A stretch of DNA of 64,000 nt, from NCBI GenBank assembly GCA_963809545.1, contig CAWEKD010000005.1, positions 1,240,001 to 1,304,000 on the forward strand, given 5' to 3'. Position 1 is the first letter of the stretch, and every line of letters begins with the position of its first letter. The notes beneath the pieces were generated by a model. It saw nothing but the letters and a program-made list of their open reading frames with translations, was not told the origin of the DNA and did not search any database. Both the position numbers and the translations under genes were made by a program. Of the stretch, positions 17,845 to 25,794 are shown piece after piece. The stretch is from Natronosporangium sp035305625. GTDB taxonomy: Bacteria; Actinomycetota; Actinomycetes; Mycobacteriales; Micromonosporaceae.

Positions 17845-19313
17845 TGCTGGCGGCGCTTACGTCCGGGCTGCGGCGGGACGCGGACCGACCGGCGTTCCTG
17901 GGGCGTGGCCAGGTCACCCGGGGCGAGTTAGCCGATCTGGCGGACGGGTACGCGGCCGCGCTGTACCACGACTACGGGCTAGGGCCGGGTGATCCGATCG
18001 GGGTGGCGGTGCGCCCCGGCGCCCGAGCGGTAGCAGTGATGCTGGCGGCGTATCGGCTGGGCCTGCAGGTGGTGGTGCTGGACCCCACCGCGGGGCCGGA
18101 GGTGCTGCGGTCTCGGTTGGCCCGGGTGGCGCCCCGGTTGATCCTGGCCGACGCCGCCGCGCAGGCGGTGGCCGGATGGGCGGCACCGCTGGCCCGCCGG
18201 GCTCACCTGGCTCTGCCTGATCTGGAGAGCCTCGGGCCGGTGGTGACGGTCGGCCCCCGGCTGCCGGGTTGTGCCCCGCCCCTGTCACCAGTCCATCGGC
18301 CGGTGCCGGATCACCGTGACCACGCGGGTGACGCGGTGGTGATCTTCACCTCGGGCACCACCAGCCGCCCACGGGCGGTAGTCCACACCCGCGCCAGCCT
18401 GAACGCGGGTCTGCGAGCGGTACGGGACCTGGTCGAGCCGATCCCGGGGCAGCCGGTGTTGGGCGGGACGTTCTTTGTGCTGTTGCCGGCGCTGGCCGCC
18501 GGTGCCCCGGTGGTGTTACCCGCCCGGAGCACTCGGCAACTGGTTCGGCAACTCCGCCGCTTTCAGCCGCAAGCCACCTACCTGACTCCGCCGGTGCTGC
18601 GGGACGTGTTGGCCGCCGGGGGGCGGTTCACCGGACGAGTGTGGACCGGGTCGGCTCCGGCCAGCGCCTCGCTGTTGGGGCGGGTGCGGCAGGCCGGTGC
18701 GGAGCAGGCGTGGGGGGTCTACGCGTTGACTGAACTGTTTCCGGCCGCCGCGGTGGAGGCACGGGAGAAGCAAGCGTTCCGCGAGGCCGGCGACCTGGTG
18801 GGGGCGCTGCTGCCGGGGGTGCGGGGACGAGTGGATGAGACCGGCCAGGTGTGGCTGACCGGCCCCTCCGCCTGCCACCGCTACCTGGGGGAGGCGCCGC
18901 AGCCGTGGGTAGCCACCGGTGACCTTGGCCGGTTCGACGCGCAGGGGCGGCTCGTGCTCGCCGGCCGGTGCAAGGACATGATCCTGCGGCGGGCCGAGAA
19001 CATCTATCCCGGGTTGTACGAACCGTTGTTGCACGTCCCCGGGGTGGACCTGGCGGTGCTGGTCGGGGTGCCGGACTCCGAGGGCGACGAGCGGTTGGTC
19101 GCGTTGATCCAGCTGGCGCCGGGGGCGGATCCGACCTGGGTACGGGCGGCGCTGGAGCGGCCATTGGCGCGGATGGGGGCGGCCACCCCGGACGTGGTCC
19201 GGTTTACCACCATTCCGCTGGCTGGCCGCTCGCGCAAACCAGATCGGGCCGCGGCCGCCCGACTGGCCGCCACCCTGATCGCGGACACCGAGGCGAGGCA
19301 GGAAACCCGATGA
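17844..19313 (+). CDS. AMP-dependent synthetase/ligase, OleC-like (candidate beta-lactone synthetase)
   Basis: This 489-residue adenylate-forming enzyme shows FTSGTTSRPRAVVHT (P-loop A3), TGDLGRFDAQGRLVLAGR (A7), the hinge GRCKDMILRRAENIYP and a C-terminal lysine in AGRSRKPDR. The A3 lysine that usually follows Pro is Arg here. OleC enzymes in the ole pathway turn a beta-hydroxy acid into a beta-lactone; ordinary acyl-CoA ligases share this fold. The OleC assignment rests on being flanked by OleA- and OleD-like genes and is therefore inference. The upstream open frame is ignored because TGATG coupling marks the start at 17844. Confidence 0.75.
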   Translation: MLAALTSGLRRDADRPAFLGRGQVTRGELADLADGYAAALYHDYGLGPGDPIGVAVRPGARAVAVMLAAYRLGLQVVVLDPTAGPEVLRSRLARVAPRLILADAAAQAVAGWAAPLARRAHLALPDLESLGPVVTVGPRLPGCAPPLSPVHRPVPDHRDHAGDAVVIFTSGTTSRPRAVVHTRASLNAGLRAVRDLVEPIPGQPVLGGTFFVLLPALAAGAPVVLPARSTRQLVRQLRRFQPQATYLTPPVLRDVLAAGGRFTGRVWTGSAPASASLLGRVRQAGAEQAWGVYALTELFPAAAVEAREKQAFREAGDLVGALLPGVRGRVDETGQVWLTGPSACHRYLGEAPQPWVATGDLGRFDAQGRLVLAGRCKDMILRRAENIYPGLYEPLLHVPGVDLAVLVGVPDSEGDERLVALIQLAPGADPTWVRAALERPLARMGAATPDVVRFTTIPLAGRSRKPDRAAAARLAATLIADTEARQETR

Positions 19314-20380
19314 GTCGTGCCCGTCGACGAGACCGTCGCGTGTATCTGGCTAGTCACCCGATCCTGTTCGGATTGGTGTCGGCGACTCGGATCGTGCCGA
19401 TGATCCGGCTCGGCCGCACCGTGCTCGTGCACGCCCCCGAGCCGTACCGGCAGGTGCTGACCCGGTTGCCACTGGACCGCACCGCCGCCGGCACCACCGG
19501 GGGAGCCATCCGACAGGCGGGGGGCGGCGGGGCATGGTTTGATCAACAGGGGCAGGAGCATCGCGCGGCCCGCCGACGGCTGGCCGAGGACCTCAGCGCG
19601 GCCGGGGTGGCGCGGCTACGCCCGGTGTGGCGGGCGGTGCTCGACCGCCGGACCGCCCCGCTGCGCCACGGTGACACGGTCGAGCTGGTCGACCTGGCCA
19701 CGGAATTGGCCGGCGTCACCGTCAAAGCCTTGCTGCGGTTGCCGGAGCACGTGGATGCCCGGGCGCTGGCGGAGGCGGCTGCTCAGGTCGGGGCGGCGGG
19801 GGTGCGGGAACACCTGCCGGGTCGGCGTCGTCCGGGGCAGGCGGCCCAGGCAGCGGCCGCGTTGCGGCGCCTGCTGGGGGAGTCGGTCAGTGACCCCGAG
19901 GGGATGCTTGCGGTCGCGGCGGTCAACACCACCGTGGCGGGCCTGCCGCGAGCGGTGGCCTGGTGCGCCGACGACCAGCTCTGGTCGGCAGCGGCCGACC
20001 CCGCCCAGCGCGCCCCGCTCGTCAACGAGCTGCTGCGGGTGGTGGCGCCGAGCCCGTTGCTGCCTCGGGCCGCGGCGGCCGACGGCACGATCACCGGGAA
20101 GCGGGTGCGGGCCGGAGACAGGTTGGTGCTGGTGGCCCGGCACGCCGCCGACGCTCACCGCCACGATCCGGATCCGGTGGATCCGCAGCCACCACAGGTG
20201 GCCCAGTTGGTGTTCGGAGCCGGTCCCCACGCCTGTCCGGGGGCGGGGCTGGCGCGGGCGCAACTGGATGACGTGCTGCGTACGCTCGCCCCGTACCGGC
20301 CGGTGGTGGTCCGGGCGCGCGCGGCGCGGCGGTCGGCGTTGCCGGGCTGGGCCGAGCTGGAGATCCGGGCGGCGACATGA
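19310..20380 (+). CDS. Cytochrome P450 (short, divergent)
   Basis: A 356-residue P450 about 40-50 residues shorter than the usual bacterial length. The heme-thiolate motif FGAGPHACPG puts the axial ligand at Cys309, ExxR is ELLR (240-243), and the C-helix heme-contact HRAAR is at 84-88. The I-helix region AVNTTVAGLPRA lacks the canonical acid-alcohol pair, which may change oxygen activation. It overlaps both neighbours by four bases, so hydroxylation of the lipid made by the operon is likely. No ferredoxin partner is adjacent except the 4Fe-4S protein at 23135. Confidence 0.85.
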   Translation: MSRARRRDRRVYLASHPILFGLVSATRIVPMIRLGRTVLVHAPEPYRQVLTRLPLDRTAAGTTGGAIRQAGGGGAWFDQQGQEHRAARRRLAEDLSAAGVARLRPVWRAVLDRRTAPLRHGDTVELVDLATELAGVTVKALLRLPEHVDARALAEAAAQVGAAGVREHLPGRRRPGQAAQAAAALRRLLGESVSDPEGMLAVAAVNTTVAGLPRAVAWCADDQLWSAAADPAQRAPLVNELLRVVAPSPLLPRAAAADGTITGKRVRAGDRLVLVARHAADAHRHDPDPVDPQPPQVAQLVFGAGPHACPGAGLARAQLDDVLRTLAPYRPVVVRARAARRSALPGWAELEIRAAT

Positions 20381-21258
20381 GGATCACGGTCACCGGGGCC
20401 TCCGGCTTCTGCGGCGCGGCGGTCGCTCAGGCCGCCGCCGCGACCGGCGCCGAGGTGGTGTGCCTGGGGCGCCGGCCCGGGCCGGTGGGGGAGCACCGGT
20501 ATTGGGACGCCACGATGGCGCGGCCGGATTTGTCTGGTGTGGACGCCGTGATTCATCTCGCGGCGGCGGTCGGTGACCCCACCCCTCGCCAGGAGGCGTG
20601 GTTCCGAGCGGTGAATGTGGACGGTACCCGCCGGCTGTTGGCCGCTGCCCAGGGGCGGCCGGTGGTGTGGGTGAGCAGCGCCAGCGTGTACGACCCGCGG
20701 CGAGACACCGATTGGGTGACCGAGGAGCACCCGATCGGGGGGCACCACAACCCGTACGGGCGGACCAAGGCGGCGGGGGAGCGGCTGGCGTTGGCCGCCG
20801 GGGCGGTGGTGCTGCGTCCCCGAGCGGTCTATGGCCCCGGCGATCCGCACCTGCTGCCCCGGCTGGCGCAGCTGGTGCGCGGCGGGGTGGCGTGGCTGCC
20901 CGGCGCGGACGTGTCGCTCAGCCTCACCCATGTGGACAATCTCGCCGACGCGTGCGTGGCCGCGCTCGACTGGCCCCCGGGGGCCTACAACATCGCGGAT
21001 GCGACCCCGTACCGACGGGATGCCGCGCTACAGCAGGTGTTCCCCATCACTCGGGTGGTGCATCTGCCGGCCGCCCCGGTCCGGATGGCGGCGCGACTGG
21101 TGGAGGCGGCTGCCCGGCCGCTGCCGATCACCCCTCGGCTGACCAGGTACGCGGTCGACCAACTCACCCGACCGTTCGTCCTCGACCTCTCTCGGGCGAT
21201 GGCGCAAGGCTATCGGCCGGAACGGACCCTGGCGGACTTCCGGGCGGGCGGCCGATGA
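20377..21258 (+). CDS. NAD(P)-dependent extended SDR, OleD-like
   Basis: This 293-residue reductase/epimerase has the Rossmann motif TGASGFCG, the catalytic serine region VSSASVYD and NPYGRTK for the Tyr/Lys pair. Segments VLRPRAVYGPGDPHLLPRLA, THVDNLADA and PITPRLTRYAVDQL resemble OleD (3-beta-HSD-like), which reduces the 2-alkyl-3-keto acid made by OleA. Together with the OleA- and OleC-like genes it completes the core for beta-lactone formation. UDP-sugar epimerase activity is the main alternative. Confidence 0.8.
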   Translation: MRITVTGASGFCGAAVAQAAAATGAEVVCLGRRPGPVGEHRYWDATMARPDLSGVDAVIHLAAAVGDPTPRQEAWFRAVNVDGTRRLLAAAQGRPVVWVSSASVYDPRRDTDWVTEEHPIGGHHNPYGRTKAAGERLALAAGAVVLRPRAVYGPGDPHLLPRLAQLVRGGVAWLPGADVSLSLTHVDNLADACVAALDWPPGAYNIADATPYRRDAALQQVFPITRVVHLPAAPVRMAARLVEAAARPLPITPRLTRYAVDQLTRPFVLDLSRAMAQGYRPERTLADFRAGGR

Positions 21259-22412
21259 GGGCAGGTGGCACCATCTGGGCCGTGGGTCTGGAGGTTCCGC
21301 TGTGGCGGGCGGTCGCGGTGTTCCGGATCGCTGCCCTGGGATATGCGGCCGTGTTGATGGTGGGCGGGTTCCACGACTACGCGCGCCCATCCGTCGGTTG
21401 GGTGGTGCTGGCGGTGATGGCGGCCTGGACCGGGTACGCCACCTGGGCCTACGCCGCACCGCACCGCCGGCGGTGGCCACTGCTGGCCCTCGACCTGGCG
21501 GTGGCGGCGGCCTGCCTGGGGACGAGCCTGCCGGTGGTGGGGGTCGCGCAGATGCACGACGGTGCTCCCACCCTGACCATGATCTGGGTGGCGGCGCCGG
21601 TGATCGCCTGGGCGCTGCGGGGCGGTCGCCGCGCCGGGGCGGTGGCGGCCCTGCTGGTGGGGGCGGTGGATCTGGTGGTGCGGGGCGCGCTGTCACCGGC
21701 CACAGTCAACGGCACCGTGCTGATGCTGGTGGCCGGGGTGCTGCTCGGCCACGTGGCCCGGGTGGCGGATCAGGCACAGCGACGGGTGCAGCAGGCCGCC
21801 CGTCGGGAGGCGGCGATCCGGGAACGGGAGCGGCTGGCCCGGAATATCCACGATTCGGTGCTGCAGGTGCTGGCGCTGGTCCAGCGGCGCGGGGCCGAAC
21901 TGGGCGGGGAGGCGGCCGAGCTCGGGCGACTAGCCGGAGAGCAGGAAGCCACCCTGCGGGCACTGGTCACCGACCTCGACCCGGACGGGCCGGCGGGACC
22001 GGACGGCACCGTGGACCTACGCCCTCTGCTCAACCGACACGCCTCCGCCGACGTGACCGTGTCCGCACCGGCCGCGCCGGTGCGGCTGCCGGCCCCGGTG
22101 GCGGGTGAGCTCGCCGCCGCGGTCGCGGCCGCGCTGGACAACGTGCGCCAACACGCACCCGGGGCACGGGCATGGGTGCTGGTGGAGGAGGAGCCGGACA
22201 CAGTGACGGTCACGGTCCGCGACGATGGGCCCGGGATCCCGGATGGACGGCTGGAGCAGGCGGCGGCCGAGGGGCGCCTGGGGGTGGTCGGCTCGATCCA
22301 AGGGCGGATGCGGGACCTGGGCGGCACCGCCACCGTACTGTCGATGCCCGGGGAAGGGACCGAGGTGGAACTACGGCTACCGGTGAAGGCGTTCTCGCCG
22401 GAGCGTGCGTAA
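21255..22412 (+). CDS. Sensor histidine kinase (HisKA_3, MacS-like)
   Basis: A 385-residue membrane kinase. Residues about 15-185 hold five to six transmembrane helices, then a HisKA_3 domain with the phosphoacceptor in RLARNIHDSVLQVLALV and a HATPase domain (ALDNVRQHAPGA, RDDGPGIPDG, LGVVGSIQGRM). It overlaps the reductase stop by ATGA, so the two-component pair is co-transcribed with the lipid enzymes. With almost no extracytoplasmic loop it may sense the membrane itself, which would suit lipid-pathway control; this is inference. Confidence 0.9.
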   Translation: MRAGGTIWAVGLEVPLWRAVAVFRIAALGYAAVLMVGGFHDYARPSVGWVVLAVMAAWTGYATWAYAAPHRRRWPLLALDLAVAAACLGTSLPVVGVAQMHDGAPTLTMIWVAAPVIAWALRGGRRAGAVAALLVGAVDLVVRGALSPATVNGTVLMLVAGVLLGHVARVADQAQRRVQQAARREAAIRERERLARNIHDSVLQVLALVQRRGAELGGEAAELGRLAGEQEATLRALVTDLDPDGPAGPDGTVDLRPLLNRHASADVTVSAPAAPVRLPAPVAGELAAAVAAALDNVRQHAPGARAWVLVEEEPDTVTVTVRDDGPGIPDGRLEQAAAEGRLGVVGSIQGRMRDLGGTATVLSMPGEGTEVELRLPVKAFSPERA

Positions 22413-22435
22413 CCGCCCCGGCTACCGTGAGGGGC

Positions 22436-23086
22436 GTGACAGCGATCCGGGTGATGGTGGTCGACGACCACCCGATGTGGCGAGACGGCGTGGCGCGCGA
22501 CCTGACCGAGGCCGGGTACGAGGTGGTGGCCACGGTCGGCGAGGGTGCCCAAGCGGTGCGGGTCGCTAACGCAACCCGCCCGGACGTGGTGGTGCTTGAC
22601 CTGCAGCTACCCGATCTCTCCGGGGTGGAGGTGATCCGGGGGCTGGCCGAGACCGCGCCCGCGGCCCGGGTGCTGGTGCTGTCCGCCAGTGGGGAGCGGC
22701 AGGACGTGTTGGACGCGGTGAAAGCCGGCGCCACCGGTTATCTGGTCAAGTCTGCGGCCCGGGAAGAGTTCTTGGCCGCGGTGGCGCGCACCGCGGCGGG
22801 GGATGCGGTCTTCACCCCGGGGCTGGCCGGCCTGGTGCTGGGGGAGTATCGCCGGCTGGCAACCGCCCCGAGCGCGCCCGGGCCGGAGACGCCCCGGTTG
22901 ACCGAGCGGGAGACCGAGGTGTTGCGACTGGTGGCCAAGGGGTTGTCGTACAAGCAGATCGCGGCGCGGCTGTCACTGTCCCACCGCACCGTGCAGAACC
23001 ATGTCCAGAACACCCTCAACAAGCTGCAACTCCACAACCGGGTGCAGTTGGCGCGGTATGCGATCGAGCGGGGATTGGACCGTTGA
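22436..23086 (+). CDS. NarL/LuxR-family response regulator
   Basis: The receiver domain (216-residue protein) shows VMVVDDHPMWRDG, the phosphorylated aspartate in VVVLDLQLPDLSG and the lysine in GYLVKSA. The C-terminal LuxR helix-turn-helix reads LTERETEVLRLVAKGLSYKQ. The GTG at 22436 follows GAGGGG closely; ATG 22454 is possible but would clip beta-1. It is the partner of the adjacent kinase and the likely regulator of the upstream operon. Confidence 0.9.
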   Translation: MTAIRVMVVDDHPMWRDGVARDLTEAGYEVVATVGEGAQAVRVANATRPDVVVLDLQLPDLSGVEVIRGLAETAPAARVLVLSASGERQDVLDAVKAGATGYLVKSAAREEFLAAVARTAAGDAVFTPGLAGLVLGEYRRLATAPSAPGPETPRLTERETEVLRLVAKGLSYKQIAARLSLSHRTVQNHVQNTLNKLQLHNRVQLARYAIERGLDR

Positions 23087-23134
23087 TCTGGAGTGGCCCG
23101 GCGGGGCCGTCGGGCGGCGGGGCAGGATAGAGGC

Positions 23135-23617
23135 ATGGGAGAACCGGTGGGGGAGCAGGAGGTCACGGGCGGCGAGCCGCAGCTGCCGCCGCGCTCCCGA
23201 GGCGTGATCGCGCTGCTGGAGGAGAACTGCACCGTTTGCATGCTCTGTGCCCGGGAGTGCCCGGTCTGGTGCATCTATATCGATTCCCACAAGGAGACGG
23301 TGGAGGTGCCCGGCGCCTCTCGGCCGCGGCAGCGTAACGTGCTGGACCGGTTCGCGATCGACTTCTCGTTGTGCATGTACTGCGGCATTTGCGTGGAGGT
23401 CTGCCCGTTCGACGCGCTGTTCTGGTCCCCCGAGTTCGCCTACGCCGAATACGACATTCGCGACCTGGTGCACGAGCGGGGCCGGCTGGCGCAGTGGCTG
23501 CCCACGGTGCCGCCCCCTCCGGCGCACGACCCGAACGGTCAGCCCGCGAAGGAAGAGGTGGCCGCGGCCCGGGCGGCGCAGCGGACCGCCGGCCCGGGTG
23601 GCCCTGCCACGAGATAG
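23135..23617 (+). CDS. NuoI-like 2[4Fe-4S] ferredoxin
   Basis: This 160-residue protein contains two 4Fe-4S motifs, CTVCMLCARECP and CMYCGICVEVCP, separated by about 45 residues as in complex I subunit I. The flanking FDALFWSPEFAYAEYD also fits NuoI. It lacks the long N-terminal helix of standard NuoI. It may belong with the nuoB/nuoC genes 8 kb upstream, or serve as electron donor to the P450; neither is shown by sequence. Confidence 0.85.
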   Translation: MGEPVGEQEVTGGEPQLPPRSRGVIALLEENCTVCMLCARECPVWCIYIDSHKETVEVPGASRPRQRNVLDRFAIDFSLCMYCGICVEVCPFDALFWSPEFAYAEYDIRDLVHERGRLAQWLPTVPPPPAHDPNGQPAKEEVAAARAAQRTAGPGGPATR

Positions 23618-23840
23618 TCCATCCTGGATTACCGTGCCCGCGGGGCGCCGCCCAGGGGGGTGTGGCCCCAGCGGCGTCCTGAGCACCCCACCCTGCACGG
23701 GCGGTCCGTCACCGCGCGGGAGGACTCCTCCGCGGAGCCGGCGTTTTCCAGCGGCTTCCTCGCCGGCTCGGGAAGATCGAACTGAGGCGACAGCGTTGGT
23801 ACGAGCGAAGGGTCTTCCTGCAAGGAGAGGTGGGGCGTCG

Positions 23841-24683
23841 ATGAAGAACGGCCTCAAGACAGCGGCCTTGCTTGGTCTGATGACCGCGCTGATCCTGGTG
23901 ATCGGCAACTGGTTGGCCGGCACCACCGGGCTGGTGATCGCGGCGGTGGTGGCGCTGGCCATGAACTTTGGCACCTACTTCTGGTCTGACCGGATTGCGT
24001 TGGCGGCGATGCGGGCCAAGCCGGTCAGTGAGGCCCAATTCCCCGAGCTCTACCAGATGGTCCGGGAGCTGGCGGCCAAGGCGGGCCAGCCCATGCCACG
24101 GTTGTATGTCAGTCCAGCGGTGCAGCCGAACGCGTTCGCCACGGGGCGGAATCCGGCCAACGCGGCGGTGTGTGTGACCGAGGGGCTCGTACGGATCCTG
24201 GATTACCGCGAGCTGCGTGGAGTAATCGGACACGAGCTTTCCCACGTCTACAACCGGGACATTCTGATTTCTAGTGTGGCGGCGGCGCTCGCCGGGATCA
24301 TCACCATGCTGGCGCACTTTGTGTTCCTGTTCGGCGGGCGCAACAATCAGAACGTCTTCGCCGCGTTGTTGATGCTGCTGTTGGGCCCGCTGGCGGCGTC
24401 CATCATCCAACTGGCGATCAGCCGCAGCCGGGAGTATCAGGCGGACGAGTCGGGTGCGAAGCTGACCGATGATCCGCTTGCGCTGGCGAGCGCCCTGCGC
24501 AAGATCCATGCCGGCACCCAGCGGGCGCCGCTGCCGGCGGAAGGGGAGCTGGCGGCCAGCGCTCACCTGATGATCGCCAACCCGTTCCGGTCGGAGGGGA
24601 TGGCGGCCCTGTTCTCGACCCACCCGCCGATGGCGCAGCGGGTGCAGCGGCTGGAGCAGATGGCCGGGTACGGCCGACGGTGA
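23841..24683 (+). CDS. htpX: M48 family membrane metalloprotease HtpX
   Basis: A 280-residue zinc protease that degrades misfolded membrane proteins. The zinc site is IGHELSHVYNRD, with a downstream SREYQADESGAKLT glutamate motif. Transmembrane helices lie near the N-terminus (two) and after the HEXXH (LAGIITMLAHFVFLFGG, LLLGPLAASIIQLAIS). AAGGAGAGG precedes ATG 23841; the long upstream open frame is a shadow of the ferredoxin. It appears monocistronic and ends at a strong terminator. Confidence 0.94.
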   Translation: MKNGLKTAALLGLMTALILVIGNWLAGTTGLVIAAVVALAMNFGTYFWSDRIALAAMRAKPVSEAQFPELYQMVRELAAKAGQPMPRLYVSPAVQPNAFATGRNPANAAVCVTEGLVRILDYRELRGVIGHELSHVYNRDILISSVAAALAGIITMLAHFVFLFGGRNNQNVFAALLMLLLGPLAASIIQLAISRSREYQADESGAKLTDDPLALASALRKIHAGTQRAPLPAEGELAASAHLMIANPFRSEGMAALFSTHPPMAQRVQRLEQMAGYGRR

Positions 24684-24694
24684 TCACGGCGCCG

Positions 24695-24731
24695 GCAGCC
24701 GGCCGGTCGGGACTCCCGACCGGCCGGCTGC
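24695..24731. terminator. 17-bp stem bidirectional terminator
   Basis: Arms at 24695-24711 and 24715-24731 (GCAGCCGGCCGGTCGGG and its perfect complement) enclose a three-base loop ACT. It lies between convergent htpX and the small secreted-protein gene and should terminate both. Confidence 0.8.
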
Positions 24732-24747
24732 GGTGTTTGGCGTCGGG

Positions 24748-24999
24748 TCAGATACCGCCCTCGCGCCGGGACAGGCCTTCCTGTCGTTCCCGCTCCCGGC
24801 GTGGGAGTAGCCCAGCCAGTCCGACCAGTCCCAGCAGCCCCAGCAGGCCCCAGTTGCCGCTGCTGCCGTTGCCGCTGTCCTCTTGCTGCGCCACCACGGA
24901 TTCGGGTGGTGTCTCTGCCTGTGCCCCGGTCACTGCCCCGAGCGGCAATATGGTTCCCAGCACGACCGCAGCCGCAAATTTGCGTGGTTTAAGACGCAT
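24748..24999 (-). CDS. Small secreted/membrane WGxxGxxG-type protein
   Basis: An 83-residue protein with an N-terminal signal peptide (basic MRLKPRKF, hydrophobic core, cleavage near TGAQAE), a short polar Gln/Ser/Gly linker, and a C-terminal segment WGLLGLLGLVGLAGLLPRR followed by a charged tail. Trp-Gly repeat plus hydrophobic helix plus arginines is the WGxxGxxG layout, which resembles sorting tags such as PEP-CTERM. A dedicated sorting enzyme is not seen in the window. Its role is unknown. Confidence 0.8.
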   Translation of the reverse strand: MRLKPRKFAAAVVLGTILPLGAVTGAQAETPPESVVAQQEDSGNGSSGNWGLLGLLGLVGLAGLLPRRERERQEGLSRREGGI

Positions 25000-25015
25000 T
25001 GAGTATCCCCCCGTG

Positions 25016-25048
25016 TCAGTGGACCAACGGTCCTCTGTCTCAGTGGAC
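25016..25048. promoter_or_regulatory. Direct repeat TCAGTGGAC upstream of the small secreted gene
   Basis: TCAGTGGAC occurs at 25016-25024 and 25040-25048 in the promoter region of the minus-strand secreted-protein gene, with GGACcaacgGTCC between. It may be a regulator site. Support is only the repetition and position. Confidence 0.3.
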
Positions 25049-25088
25049 AGTCATACCGTAGAGGACAACGCCGGCCCAAGCAGGGGGT

Positions 25089-25733
25089 TCAGCGGTTCCC
25101 GATTTGGAATGTTTCGATGAATCGGGTCAAGAGTGCCGGATCGCCGCTCAACCGGACGGAACCGTCCGCGAGTGCGTCGGCGGGGGCGAGCTCGCCGGTG
25201 AGGAGGGCGCGGAGCGTCAGGTCGGTGTCGATCACCAGATCCGGATCCGCAGCCGGGCCGGCGGCTGCGACCAACCCGTCCGGCCCGGTGACCGCGTGTG
25301 CGACCAGGTCGCCGACGCGGACCTCGTACGTGGTCGGCGGATGGGGCTGGGTCGGTTGGTAGGCGGTACGTAACGCCATCACCAGCGCGTCGCTGGTGAG
25401 GATTTCATCCGGACGGGGCTGGCCGAGTAGCTGCGCACCCCACCGACCGAGGCTGAGCACCACCGGTTCGAGTTGCCGGCCTCGCTCGGTCAGTTCGTAG
25501 GCCACTCCACCGGCGGGGCGGGGTAGCGGTTGGCGCCGTACCACCCCGTGGGCCTCGAGCTCTTTGAGTCGGCTGGTGAGCACGTTGCTGGGGATGCGGG
25601 GGAGTCCCTGTTGCAGCTGGCTGAACCGGCGCGGCCCGACCAGCAGATCCCGCACGATCAGCAACGCCCAACGCTCGCCCACGATCTCCAGGGCCCGCGC
25701 TAGCCCGCAGTACTGGCCGTAGCTCCGCCGCAT
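25089..25733 (-). CDS. HxlR-family winged-helix regulator with C-terminal ligand domain
   Basis: This 214-residue protein has an HxlR DNA-binding domain in residues 1-95: YCGLARALEIVGERWALLIV is the classic opening, followed by RFSQLQQGLPRIPSNVL and YELTERGRQLEPV. Residues 110-214 form a sterol-carrier-like domain (DLTLRALLTGELAPADALADG) that may bind a hydrophobic ligand. It is divergent from the hydrolase/flavin-enzyme operon with a palindrome between, so it probably represses both. Confidence 0.88.
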   Translation of the reverse strand: MRRSYGQYCGLARALEIVGERWALLIVRDLLVGPRRFSQLQQGLPRIPSNVLTSRLKELEAHGVVRRQPLPRPAGGVAYELTERGRQLEPVVLSLGRWGAQLLGQPRPDEILTSDALVMALRTAYQPTQPHPPTTYEVRVGDLVAHAVTGPDGLVAAAGPAADPDLVIDTDLTLRALLTGELAPADALADGSVRLSGDPALLTRFIETFQIGNR

Positions 25734-25771
25734 GCCTCCAGTCTAACTTTCACTTGTTTTGGTAAAGTCTG

Positions 25772-25786
25772 CTTGCTAAAAGCAAG
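25772..25786. promoter_or_regulatory. Palindromic operator in the HxlR/hydrolase divergent promoter
   Basis: CTTGCT-AAA-AGCAAG is a perfect 15-bp palindrome overlapping the ribosome site of the hydrolase gene. A second partial repeat ACTTT...AAAGT lies just upstream. It is the likely binding site for the divergently encoded HxlR regulator. Confidence 0.55.
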
Positions 25787-25794
25787 GAGAGCTC

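Noticed and set aside
23247..23840. N-terminal extension of HtpX
   Set aside because: The extra 198 codons are a shifted-frame shadow of the ferredoxin gene, and a good ribosome site precedes ATG 23841.
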